Shown: one piece after another, positions 49,522-60,555 of the stretch | Numbering within the stretch: position 1 is the stretch's first letter | Layout of the letters: every line of letters begins with the position of its first letter | Assembly: GCA_020081605.1 (NCBI GenBank) | Contig: JAHREC010000009.1 | Span: 496,001-560,000 of the forward strand | Origin: Albifimbria verrucaria | Lineage: Eukaryota > Ascomycota > Sordariomycetes > Hypocreales > Stachybotryaceae | Length of the DNA stretch: 64,000 nucleotides | Reading direction: 5' to 3' | The notes under the pieces: generated by a model | Database searches by the model: none | Told to the model about the DNA's origin: nothing | Seen by the model: only the letters and a program-made list of their open reading frames with translations | Translations under genes and position numbers: made by a program

Positions 49522-50363
49522 TCAGACAAAACTGACATCATCAAGCCCAAACACACCCCTATACTAGAATAGTCACACCAGAGCTCCAATAGTAGACTAG
49601 TTGTTGCCGTTGCTGGAGCTCTGTGAATCCCTTCAAGCTTATAATAGCGAGGCGGATTACCTCCACCTGCTCCAGCATAAATCTCTGCTTCCGCAATTGT
49701 GGTACCGCCAATCGATGCCTTTAAATGACAAGTGTCTAAGGGCAGGTCAAGCACACTATAATAAGCATTAAAAGCATATCTAGTTCCGGCTGTTACACTG
49801 ATCTGCTGTGATATCGACTCTGGATTTTCATCGCCCGGATTGCCAATTTGGCTTCATCAGTTAGTCGGTAGGATCATGTACTAACAGTAAGTATCACTTA
49901 CAGAAACTTTGTACCACTACGAGCTCGGAATGGAAAGTTTGGTGTGCTTTGCGAATTGTCGCTGATTTCAAAGTAGCCCGAGTTAGTTGTGGCAGTCCAA
50001 GGACTAATAGCCCCGATTCAAAACCGCCATTAATGATCAAGTTACTGGGGCTAGACGTTGCAGTTGCTGAAGTAGTAGTGGTTGTTGCACTAGCTGTTGC
50101 TAGACAATTACAGGCGCTTGTGAGACGAGATGGGCCACATGTCGCGAATGGAGATGGAGCTGCTGTTTCGCTATCACAATATGTTAGTTTCCCAAGTATT
50201 TTATGGAACATGAAACCTACCTGGCCAGATATCCGGAGCAAAATCCAGTCGATGTTGAAGCCTGGTAGGCTCTGACAGCGCGATAGCAGTTGTCTGCATT
50301 GCAACCTTGCGCGAGTGCTAATGGCAAAGCAGAAAGAAAAGCAGCAACCCGGAGCAACATCAT
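49522..50363 (-). CDS. Secreted protein of unknown function ending LDDVSF, frameshifted as sequenced
   Basis: Signal peptide MMLLRVAAFLSALPLALAQ, then a short Cys-containing N-terminal part (CNADNCYRAVRA...) typical of fungal secreted proteins, a Thr/Ser-rich linker, and a beta-rich C-terminal domain. That domain begins NLIINGGFESG, continues SPWTATTNSGYFEISDNS and ends with the CBM-like LDDVSFV. The NGGFES...LDDVSF bracket is seen in carbohydrate-binding-like jelly-roll domains. Introns are about 50173-50222 and one near 49850-49905. Bases are missing at 50011-50014 and 49546-49548. The function is probably surface or glycan binding (inference). Confidence 0.65.
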
Positions 50364-51535
50364 TTTGATTCTAAATCCAAATGAATATGTATCAGCTATA
50401 AAACAAGTCTGATGCTAGAGACTGAGTAGCGACTATTCAGTGGGAAACAAGATAACATTTATAGTAAGCCCCTAATCTCTTGACTAAATCGGATACGAGC
50501 CTTGTAGATATTAAAACGCACATACCCCGGGTTCACGTCAGCCGTTTATGCGCTTATTAGACCATTTTTTCAAACACTTCGCTCAGCTTTCAGCTCATAT
50601 GCAGCCAGCCAATACTTACCTGCAAACCCCTAAGGACCCTTGCTCTGTCATCATAATAATCATTCAGTTCTGTGAGCACAGTTACACTAATAGTATTTGA
50701 CATGAGATCAAAATCATATTTTCACCGTGGTTTCTGCCTGCTTGGTCCTCTAGGAGGGGTTGTGGTCACAGGAGGAAATCACGAGATCTGCCTCCAGATT
50801 CTACAGATGCTCTATAGGTAATTTAATCCGCTAGCTTTGATCAAACGTACAGTCTATCTAATAAAGGATTTATAGAGTTAGGAAACGTTACATCTGATAT
50901 AAGCAAGCCGAGAATAGCAAAACACTTATACTGCTGATCACGTAGTACTGCACAAGGAGAACTTTACAGACAACATTGCGAGGTTCCGTTTACTGGGTCA
51001 AAGCTGGCCAAGTGTTGCTTCATGCTGTTCTAGACTTAGGATAATGAGATCAAGAGTCTCCACAGTGTGGTTCATCAGGTACGATAGGTTTATTATCAGG
51101 ATAAGTTCACTAAGCCTTAGGATACATACTGGCCTCTGGTTCAACAAAACAAAATAAAGCAAGACGAAGAAATTATCAATAGAGATATAACATAATTGAG
51201 TGTTTCCATACCAAGCATGGCACTGTTTTCCCCAAGGGTATTGGTCCGCTTCTTAACGGTAACGCATTGGTGGCCGCGCGCACGCTGGACTTGATTACAA
51301 AATTTATCCTTCTTACTTGACTATCCAAGTCTCAGTAATTGTGTTTCGATGATTAATTTAAGAATGATAAATGATATCGTTATAAGTCATGATGAGGATG
51401 CTTCATCAGCCCATAGCCCCTGCCTGCTTCTCTACAAATTGCTGTCTCCAGAGATCTTTCTCTTTTTTAGAAGAGGTGTGTCTTTCTCACACCGAGAGCC
51501 CATTTAATGCTTTTTTTATTAGTAGACCTTGTCTT
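50364..51535. other. 1.2 kb intergenic region, no gene seen
   Basis: Promoter of the secreted protein lies at the left end. No other gene is supported. Confidence 0.45.
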
Positions 51536-51904
51536 TCAAGCCGTAACCTCGCTGTTCGAGACTTGCTTGGTAACATACAAGTCGTCCCTCGCCTTCTTTG
51601 CAGCTTCCCTTCTCCTTGCAAGAATGATTTTGGAAACATATGCAACAAGTAGCAAGAAGGCCAATGGAGGAAGAACGTATGCAGCAATTATTGCTTTGTT
51701 CTTCTTGCGGTGGCCATCATTGTCGTCGCTGCCGCCAGAGCCGGTGCCGGCGAATCCGCCTTTTCCACGGCTTCCACTTCCACTGCCACGACCTCCACCA
51801 CCTGAACCGGAAGATCCTGACCCTCCCTTAGGATCACGAGGATCTAGAAGCTCGAGAGCAACAACCAAAGCGCGACGAGTTAACTCTTGTGGGAGGCTGG
51901 GCAT
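51536..51904 (-). CDS. Small Gly/Ser-rich single-pass membrane protein, hypothetical
   Basis: About 122 residues from the ATG at 51902-51904 (MPSLPQELTRRAL). A Gly/Ser/Arg-rich linker in the middle precedes a Lys/Arg patch and one strong membrane segment (AIIAAYVLPPLAFLLLVAYV), then a basic cytosolic tail with ARRREAAKKARDD. No family was recognised. It resembles fungal stress-sensor-like or stop-transfer proteins only in layout. It may have an unresolved 5' exon. Confidence 0.45.
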   Translation of the reverse strand: MPSLPQELTRRALVVALELLDPRDPKGGSGSSGSGGGGRGSGSGSRGKGGFAGTGSGGSDDNDGHRKKNKAIIAAYVLPPLAFLLLVAYVSKIILARRREAAKKARDDLYVTKQVSNSEVTA

Positions 51905-53053
51905 GTTGCTGCAGCGAGTTGTGAATACGTGATGCCGGAAAAATAGGAAGATGGTGTCGAGTGTGATGTTCAGCACAGTTCCTTTTAGCTGGGCATAGGG
52001 TTGCTATGTAATCCAGCTACACGATAGAGGATCTTTCAAACTTTTTAACCTAGACTAATCCTGAGGGAATGCACTCGTGGGTAGATCCCATGCATTATCC
52101 TGGGAAAACCTGTTTTAATAAGATGTGCGACAGAGTCAGATTGAACTATGAAGTCACCCCGCAGTGAGGCTGTCAAATCAGGGAGAGACAAGGATTCATG
52201 TCACTGAACTGCCCATATTCAGCGCTGGGGTTACACCCGTAAGGCAACTGACATTAATTCTGTCATAGTGAGATACAGCGAGGAGATACCAGCAATAGAA
52301 GATAGGAAATAAAATACGTCATGGGCACATGTTGAAGCAGAAATCTTGGAGTCTTGCGCTTCTCCTTAATGAAGACCATCTCTTGCAGATTCAAGAAGGG
52401 TCATAAAGAACCGATGACACAGCTAAAATTTGATCTCAGCGTTGGGTTGGAAACCAATGACAGCCAGCCAGGGAATCTCAGGTCCTTTCTCATTTCGCTT
52501 ATTTGTGTGGCTTCCTGGGATTTGTTGTCAAATCGTCTCATTCTACTTACACAAACGGACGCATGTACTAGTCCCTATCATGGCATAATTTTAGTGTTAT
52601 TATTTAGTGATCACCAACGTTTTCCACTGCGTGTACACAAATCACAATCAGACAAACTCTTCACAATCAATCACGTAGCAAGCATTAAGAAGCTTCGTTA
52701 TGTAAACCACACATGTTCCTATGAGCTCAGTCCTATAGAAGAAGAATGTTCAGACCCTTTCCTCCCTTGCCAAAACCCATCTCCTCTTTCCATCCCGTAT
52801 ACTTCCGAAACCTTCATATTCACACGATCCTCGCTGATTAGAGACGCCCATCGAGCGCAAATTGATGATGTAGAACATTTGCAAAAGATGTCGTCTCATA
52901 AAACTTTGCCCCCACAATCCAACATAATCCATATGTTTCAGATATTCATCCAAGGTAGCAAACATATTGTGTCGGGCATGGCCGTTAACCAGTTAACTGT
53001 CCATACCCTAGCTTTGTGAAGTACATTGGTAGTTTGTGGGGACTGTATCAGCT
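51905..53053. other. 1.1 kb with one long but doubtful frame
   Basis: A plus-strand frame of about 216 residues starts at an ATG near 52369 and ends at 53019. Its composition (many His/Ser/Thr, no repeats or motif) does not support a call. Confidence 0.35.
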
Positions 53054-53418
53054 TTACTCATCGTACTCAGGTACAACAGGCTTGGTCGAAGAGGGCTTAG
53101 GTGGAGGCGCTGGCTTGGTTGAGGACGGCTTTGGAGGAGGGGCCGGCTTGCTCGATGTTGGCACCGGAGGAGGAGCCGGCTTGGTCGAGGAAGGCTTTGG
53201 CGGAACAGGAATGCTGACGGTAGGCTTAGGAGGCACCGGGGCCGTCACGCTTGGCTTGGGTGGAGCCGGAGGAGTGCCGCTCGGCTTAGGGGCACCGGAG
53301 GGACGCCGGTTGGCTTGGGAGGGACCGCTACAGATGAGGATGGGGCGGCGACCGGGACGGCGGCCACAAGGGCAGCGAGGCCAACGGCCGTAGAAAAGAT
53401 GAGAGTCTTGAGTTGCAT
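53054..53418 (-). CDS. Small secreted proline-rich repeat protein, one apparent frameshift
   Basis: The N-terminus MQLKTLIFSTAVGLAALVAA is a signal peptide. The rest is low-complexity Pro/Lys/Ser/Thr/Val with repeated PPKPS and PSSTKPAPP units, ending VVPEYDE. One base is missing at 53289-53292 (GGGG). About 122 residues after restoration. Such proteins are usually cell-wall associated or extracellular; no enzymatic role is suggested. Confidence 0.55.
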
Positions 53419-54683
53419 ATTTATTGATAGAATTGATCAGAGCTGAATTGGCTGTAATTGTTCAGTACTTTGCTGAGGAGGAAGATGTCTTGGAACAGCG
53501 GTGGGCACAGCCTCTATTTATCTCTTTTCTGTTGCAGACCTCCCGTGGACAGTTTGTATTGCTATATCATTAAATGCGCAGAAACTTGCTCAACTTGTGG
53601 CTTACCATGCTGTCGCTTTCCATTGGACATGCCGTCGGAAATGGATAAATTGAAGAACGTATCACTTAGATCATAGCCTTCGGAACACCATTTCCCATCC
53701 AATCGCATAGGATTCGTTTTTTCCTTATTTGATCTTGCTCCGTGTCTTGTAGCCGATCAAAGATATGGTAAACGCCATTCCAAGTTATCTTGACACCATT
53801 ACTCACCATCACGCCTTTGGTGTACCTGTTGAAGGATGGCGGAACTCGAGGAGGCCTCTGATTAACCGAAATCAAGACGCATCGGTACATCTGCGATGCT
53901 ACTTTATCGGCATCTACGCCAATGGCGGAAGAGCTCACTTCCGTCGGCGATCAAGCATGCAAGGCACCGGGTAATGTCCTCGATTCGTCCGGCAAAGGCC
54001 GACTGGGCCCGGGATTTCCTAATACATATAAGTCTAACAGTGTAGGGTTTCATCGTGGCTATGAAATGGCAGGGAATTTGGGTAAAGTGTCCAGCTCGAT
54101 CAATAGGATGTTTCAAGGTGAGTAGATGGGAAATCGCTGGACGCAGACTGGTTGAGATTAACTGAGTAGATCATTTTAACACCTTATCGCGCCACTAGGT
54201 GTCAATTCGAGTCATTGTGCCATTTAGCCGTGATCAGCTGTGGTTCTTTTGTCTTTTTCTTGTATTAGATATCACTTTCAGTAGGATTTTTCCGTCTGCA
54301 TATGAAGGAAGACAACATCATGATTGCGGTCATTGAGAATGGTATCCCCTAGGCTTTCCAAAGTCGATTCTCGTAGACGAGGCTATCACTTGATATTAGC
54401 ATACAAAAGTTGGTTTCTTTCCTGCCATCATGTACTGGAGAACAATATGATGATTTCATTTTGTTCTTTCACAACCGGGCGTAATCAATTTTCACCATTT
54501 TCCAGACAGTTGGGAAATAAAACCTGAGGCCTATGGAAGAATTCGACGAGCCGGCTGTAACACGCGACAATCGTGTGGTAAATAGAAAGTTCTCATTTCT
54601 TATGGTTGAATACCGACGTATCCACCCACTTCATTACTACCACCGAGCTGGTATGGCGTAATCGAGCGATAAAACAGCGATAT
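53419..54683. other. 1.3 kb intergenic region, possible coding remnants
   Basis: Minus-strand frames at 53666-53938 and 53904-54116 overlap in different frames and may be one broken gene, but no family is recognised. I do not call it. Confidence 0.35.
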
Positions 54684-55330
54684 TTACGAAATATCATTGC
54701 TGTTTACGATCGTTCCAAAAGCATCGCCTATCTCGTGCAGCGCGACTTCGGTGAGCTGCTTCGCGTCCACCCCGGGAATATTCCTATCACCAACCGCATC
54801 TCTTGGGACAATGACATCGAAGCCCAGGTCTGAGGCCTGACGTGCGGTGGTAGAGACACATACATGGGCCTAATTCAATGCAGTCAGCTAAGCCTTTAGC
54901 CACGAGGTAGATAGGATTAATGACTCACCATGTAGCCTGTGAAAACAACTTTGCCTCTCCCTGCTTTCTTCAGCGCGTCCTGCAATGAAGTGTTTGAGAA
55001 ACCACCGATAGCCTTCTTTGCCACCACTATCTCGTCTTCTCGAGGCGCAAGCTCTTTGAAGATCTCTGCTAATGCCGTGTTGGGTGTGAAAACGGGTGCG
55101 CCTTCGGGAGTCTCGTGAACAATGTGAATGACGGGAGCCTTTGCCGCACGGTACTTCTCCAGCAGTGAGGCAATCACTTTGCGGGAGGACTCGACATTTT
55201 CGATCCGAAGTTGGCCATCGGCATATTCATTCTGCGCATCGACGATCACAAGAACGCTGTCATTAACCGAAGCCGTGGAAGGCGGGGCTCCCAGAATGGA
55301 ACGGAGAGAAACGGAGGTTGCAGACGCCAT
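54684..55330 (-). CDS. Isochorismatase-like cysteine hydrolase
   Basis: Cytosolic cysteine hydrolase of about 196 residues. The catalytic Asp lies in VLVIVDAQNEYADG, Lys in the VVAKKAIGGF segment, and the nucleophile Cys in AHVCVSTTARQASDLGF. One intron (about 54873-54930) joins VVFTGYM to AHVCVST in frame, and the C-terminus is DAFGTIVNSNDIS. No frameshift is seen. Isochorismatase, nicotinamidase and related amidases share this fold, and the substrate is uncertain. Some secreted or cytosolic isochorismatases of plant pathogens lower host salicylate, but there is no signal peptide here. Confidence 0.9.
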
Positions 55331-56700
55331 TTTTCAGTGATTTCCGTGTGAAGAATGCCTTGGGCTGTGCGGATGAGATGTTGAGTTCTGGTGGAAAATA
55401 GACGGGATCCAAGACGTGTGCGTGTGTTCCCCTCAAGACAAGATATCGTCATTGTCTTGGTTCTCCAAATCGAACCAAGATCTAGTTAGCTTAATAATCA
55501 ATTAATGGCTCCAATTCACAGTTCCGTAGAAGGATAGCCCAAAACCACAACCTCCGGTTTGCAATTATTCGTATCGACCCATACCGCCCGATCCTGAATT
55601 CAAGCAACTCCGATCGCTCGCTTGATTTGCGATACATTCGGTTTTCTCTCATCTTCTAGCCGCCACTATAGCTAGTTCTGGCGCGCGATATTAGGTTATG
55701 TTCCCTCACTCAGGCGTTCAAGAGCTCTTGAGCTGGGCACATCATGGCTAGAGATTTACATAAACTACTGCTATGTAATCGGCCTTTGCATGGCACATAT
55801 TTCCATCATATTAATCTCAGTTCAAACAGCCGTGTCTAGCAGAAGGTCGGAGCATAGAATCTATCCGTGGAGTGTACCAACCTCATGGGGCAGCCCAACC
55901 CCAAGACTCGTAATGGTGGATGCTTTGACTATTGGCGCCAAACCCCGCAGAAGTCCCACCTCCACAAAGTCGTAATGCTCCGCTGTCTGTCATTCTCTAA
56001 TGCTATTATTTGTGATTTTTGTTCGCATGTAGTTCGAACATGACTGACTAGATGAGCTTCTGTGGATTCAGGGCACTGATCCACCGCCTGCAAAATACAA
56101 AGGTAGAAGCAACAATTTGGAAGCAAAAGAAATGGTCAATGATCAGTCTGATGATGCCCCTCCTTTTGAGCTGCTGGGAAGACCGAAGCACAGCTCTACA
56201 GTGGGCAATTTTGCACTTTGTCCCCTGGGCTCTACTGGAGAGGAGCTGCATGTATAATATGAATCTTCAATCTCATGGCCAGGCCATTGATGCTCATTTG
56301 GAGCTAGACACATATTTTTAATTAGTCCTTACAGTCCAGGGATGATCCTGCGCCCTCATTTTTGTCTGCACTAAACCAAAATCATGGGTTCGGATTGGTG
56401 GATTTATACGCACGCCCAGGCGCTGCTGGCTAATATCAAGAACTCGACCGCTTTTATCGTAATTGGCGGAACTATTCAGTCCATAGGTAAATATCGCCGT
56501 GGAGGGACGATGAGTTTACCGTCGGTATGGGCTCGGTTCGGTGAAGAGTTGACAGTGTGTCAATATAAATGTCCGCTTCGGTCGACGCTCCTTAAGTTTC
56601 CTTTTAAAGACATCAACCTCTACTAGGTTCACTCTCCGAAGATACCCGCAAAACCGTCGATTGCGTATCTTCAGGAATTTGAATCTCAGTGTCATTGGCA
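55331..56700. other. Divergent intergenic region, no gene seen
   Basis: About 1.4 kb between two head-to-head genes. A short plus-strand frame at 56052-56321 has no domain. Confidence 0.4.
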
Positions 56701-57722
56701 ATGCGGTTCCAGAACATATTGGCTTTCTTGGGCCTTCAAGCTGGCGTGTTCCTCGTTGCTGGCCAAAAGTCTGCGATCAAGAGTTCGCACGTACCCGGCC
56801 CAAATGCGGCGCACTTGTTGTTGATGCCACAGGTCAGCGTCCTGGCAGCTACAGAACATTCAGCTCCGCTGTCGATGCTCTGAACACGACGACTGAGACC
56901 AAGCAAAGAATATTCCTGTTACCTGGGGTTTATAATGAGCAGGTTTACATCAAACGCCTTGCTGGCCCGCTGGAAGTACAAGGCTATACATGCGATTCGC
57001 GAACCTATGTAGACAATCAGGTTTTAGTGTCTTATAATCTAAGTCGGAAAACACCCGGGCTCACCAACAACGATCAGACAGCAACAATTCGACTTTGGAC
57101 TTCGAATGTGACTTTCCACAACCTGGACGTGGAGAACACTGCGGGTCCAGAAGGTGCTCAGGCGCTTGCCCTCAGTGCGCAAAACACAAACCAAGGATTC
57201 TACGGCTGCAAGTTTAAGGGCTACCAGGACACTATATACGCAAACGAAGGCCGACAAGTGTATGCCAAATCTTACATCAATGGCGCCGTAGACTTTATCT
57301 TCGGTTTGCGAGCTGCTGCATGGTTTGAACAAGTGGATATTGAGACTATTGGCTCTGGATGGGTGACGGCCAATGGAAGAGATGCCGAGAACAACACGTC
57401 GATATATGTGTTCAACAGCTGTAACGTCAACGGTACCAGTGGCACGGCATCCACTTATCTGGGGCGGCCATGGAGGCAGTGGTCGAGAGTTATCTTTCAA
57501 GACACATATCTCGGGGACGTAGTCCATCCGGACGGCTGGGCTCGATGGGACGCCACACAAACTGTTGAGAATCTTGTATACGGTGAATACAAGAATTATG
57601 GCCCAGGTGCAGAAGGAAAGAGAGCGAATTTCAGCAGTACCTTGGATAAGGCGGCAACATTGGAGGATGTTCTAGGCCCAAGTTATGAGATGGAAAGTTG
57701 GGTGGATGGTTCATACTTTTAA
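56701..57722 (+). CDS. Secreted pectinesterase (CE8), one apparent frameshift
   Basis: Extracellular pectin methylesterase, about 340 residues. A signal peptide begins MRFQNILAFLGLQ. The right-handed beta-helix domain has GSYRTFSSAVDAL, GVYNEQVYIKR, GFYGCKFKGYQDTIYA (catalytic Asp), GAVDFIFG (second catalytic Asp) and YLGRPWRQWSRVIF (Arg). One base is missing, most simply at 56764-56767 (AAAA), joining the signal part to KCGALVVDATGQ. No intron is seen. It de-esterifies homogalacturonan in plant cell walls. Confidence 0.92.
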
Positions 57723-57977
57723 GTGAGGATATACCCAAGGGTTGGTGCATTCAAGCCACATCGAATAGATTAGATAACTTCTATACAGAAAGTTTTCTGG
57801 ACATATGAGCCTATCGTATGTTACCATGTGGTGTATTAAATAATGAAGTTTGAAAGCATAAGAGGGTCCGCCGATACATAATCTCCACCTACCATCACTG
57901 TAGTATGTTCTTATACATCAATCATTCGAATCCGAGTTCGCATTGTACCTATGATATGATTACTGTGAAACAGACAT

Positions 57978-58978
57978 TCAATATAAATCTGCTTTAAAGC
58001 TTTGCTTTAAGTGTTTTGGCAGCTCGAACGCCTGCCAGTATTGCCTCATCCTGCTCGTTGCAGCATAATATGCCGGTGCCCTCAATGCCGCAACTCGATG
58101 CTTTGAGTTGACATTTTGATAGTCTTCTCCGCTTATCATATCTGCAAAGTGCCAGACACTAGGGTAGTGAGCAATCGCGATCTCTTCCCATACTAAGTCT
58201 GGTCGCTTTTCGTCCTGTCTAGAAACTACAGGCCCTACAATCTTGGCCAAACCTCCTCGTCTTCGACCAACATCCTTAGCAAATTCTCTCCCGTACGAAA
58301 CATAACTGTCATGTGTTCCCGGGTTGAATGTAAGCAGGTTGAGCATTGACGGAGGGTTTTCAATCCCTCCGGGGATGAGAACCATGCTAGCAAATCATCT
58401 GTTAACTCAAGATCTTTGGAAGAATTTGCCGTAGAGTTTTTGTCAAGCGACCCTGTCAGCGGCGGCTTCGGCGCTGATGGATCGAGAAGTTTTTCATTGA
58501 GTTGATTCAGATTGCCGAGTATTTTGGACGAAATGCCGACATTGAAGCTGAACAATTTCGTGATGTTATGACTGACGCTTGTAGGTAGGTCCACCACGGA
58601 TGGGAAGATTACCACGACATCCCATGGAGTCTCACGGAGGCTTGTGATATGGTCTGTCTCAAGAGCACTACCAGGCGAAATCCAAGGATCAATCATCCAT
58701 CGTAAGGCACGAGCTATAAAGACAGGCTCAAGACCAACGCTGGACAACAATTCAGCGACAAAGGCCTTCAGATCCTGGGATTTTGAGACAGCTATCAGGT
58801 GCAAAGAACACAGCGGCATGGTTGAATTCTGGGTTTTATAAATGGATTGAAGTTCGTTGATGGAATATGAATGAGCTGTGGGTGGGGTCGTGTTTTGATT
58901 GAGAAGATACCGAGGCATTGCGGGAATATCACGGGAATGAAGGCTCACTGAGATCATAGGGTTGACAGGATGGTCCAT
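57978..58978 (-). CDS. Conserved hypothetical protein, one apparent frameshift
   Basis: About 333 residues after restoring one base at 58392-58394 (AAA on the plus strand), which joins ELTDDFAS to MVLIPGGIENPPSM. The first half has SLHLIAVSKSQDL, FIARALRWMIDPWI and PWDVVVIFPS; the second half has YGREFAKDVGRRRGG, IAIAHYPSVWHFADMISG and EDYQNVNSKHR. The two halves look like related alpha/beta units (DUF1330- or ferredoxin-like arrangement), but I cannot name the family. No signal peptide or membrane helix. Confidence 0.6.
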
Positions 58979-59165
58979 TTGAGTCGGGTAGACGGGTAAC
59001 TGGTTGGATTATGTAGCTAGCCTTATCCGCTTTCATGCAAATCGAAGTTGCTGTGCAGCAATTCCTAGAAGAATGTACGATGGTCTCTTTGACTTATCAG
59101 GCCAGTCTCATGCTTTACAGCAAATGAGATCAACATGGAAGATTTGTATTTCAACTCCTTCAAGT

Positions 59166-60555
59166 TCACTCCCAAAATGTCGTATCCAATAAACCCAGCA
59201 TTGTTTTGATTCCCTGCCATTGTTCCTCGCCACTGACACGGATCTGCTCAGGTGGTAGCACAAAGCCATAGTCACCTGTGTCACGCAACTCTATGAGGTA
59301 TGCCCATTGTGCTTTTCCAACACTGTAGGCGTAATCAACGCTATACCCTGTTGAAGGATACAGCACTGCGCAGCTAGGACCAAAGACGAATTGAACTCCA
59401 TCAACCTCGCGAATGGCTCTGCTGACCTCACGCCCCATGGTTATGTGTTGGCCGAGTTCGTCTATGTAGTGGGTGCAGTTCCAGCCTACAGGTGCAAGAA
59501 GATACTGGCTATAACTATGCCAGTCAATGTAAAGTTTGATGCCCGTACTATCACGCAGCTTGTCAACCAGAGTGTGCATGCCTTTCATTTCTGGAGAGTC
59601 GCCGGGCTTGGCACCTTTGTAGGTCTGCGAACAAGGGTTTGTAGATGCGCCTTGTGGGTTAGCATCCCACATATACGGCCAGTTTCGATTAATGTCTCGG
59701 CCTATACATGTTGAGTTGGTCGAGCATGGAGGCGGCTGCCTATTTTTACGCCATAATCTATCTGTCGTTTGTGTATGTACGAAACCTGCCAGTGGTCGTT
59801 AGGATGTTTAATCTCGTGCACATCATTTTCGATAACGCAACAAGGATTCCACATACCGTCTGGATTCACAAAAGGGAAGACCCAAAAGTCATAATTATTG
59901 ATGAATTCCGTAACATCATCATCTTGACCATAACCAGTCAGCAGCTGAAGAGTGAGGTACTCAACAACCATAGCCGAGATCCATTCTCTTGCATGAACAG
60001 TTCCATGCCATAGCACAGCCGGGTTCAAATTTGGTCCTTTAATGCCCCAAAAGTGGATGCCGAATTGATCACGTCCTTCGTAGGAGGTGCCAGTCGACAC
60101 GAGCTCCGAATTGTTGGGGTATGCGTCATGAAGATCTTTAAAAAGGCAATGTGATCTTCATAGTCATGATAAGAATCAAACCATGAAGGGTCCTGGATGG
60201 TCTCTCGCTTCTGATGCGCATCACGGCGGCGTGGTGTGTTGTATGATTCCGCAGCAATAGATTGGCCAAGGTCTTTGTGCATTGTGTGGTAGTCCAGGCC
60301 AAGTGATTCAAAGTTTATGAGGCTTTCTGGGCTCACAGCAATAGTCAGGTCATCTCTGTCAAAGTTCCATTCGTTGAATGTCTTGACTGATGCTTTGACC
60401 TGGTCGTATATTTTGGCTGTTGAAAGACCATGTTGGGGCTTAACACGCACGACCTTGTAACCATCGTAGGATACTGGCTCAACATGTGCGGCACCAAGGG
60501 CACTGCCAACCAGGGGCAGGCACACTATGAAAAAACGATCAATCGGTATTTTCAT
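59166..60555 (-). CDS. Secreted metallocarboxypeptidase (M14), one apparent frameshift
   Basis: Zinc exopeptidase, probably extracellular. Signal peptide MKIPIDRFFIVCLPLVGSAL, then a propeptide (GYKVVRVKPQHG, HTMHKDLGQSI). Zinc ligands are His and Glu in HGTVHAREWIS and His in IDWHSYSQ; substrate-binding RDINRNWPYMW and catalytic Glu in IELRDTGDYGFVLPP follow. One intron at about 59784-59861 splits VNPDG from FVHTQTTDRLWRKNRQ. One base is missing at 60140-60144 (AAAAA). Carboxypeptidase A/B type; residue preference is not read from the sequence. Confidence 0.92.

Noticed and set aside
52354..53019. Plus-strand frame of over 200 codons
   Set aside because: The first codon is not ATG, composition is not protein-like, and there is no motif, intron or neighbour support.
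53666..54116. Overlapping minus-strand frames as a gene
   Set aside because: They could be joined by one base, but no family, start or conserved motif was recognised.
57039..57560. Antisense frame of 173 codons inside the pectinesterase
   Set aside because: It mirrors the codon pattern of a clear CE8 gene and has no domain of its own.
41539..60555. Secondary-metabolite biosynthetic cluster
   Set aside because: There is no polyketide synthase, peptide synthetase, terpene synthase or P450; the genes are mostly secreted hydrolases and membrane proteins.
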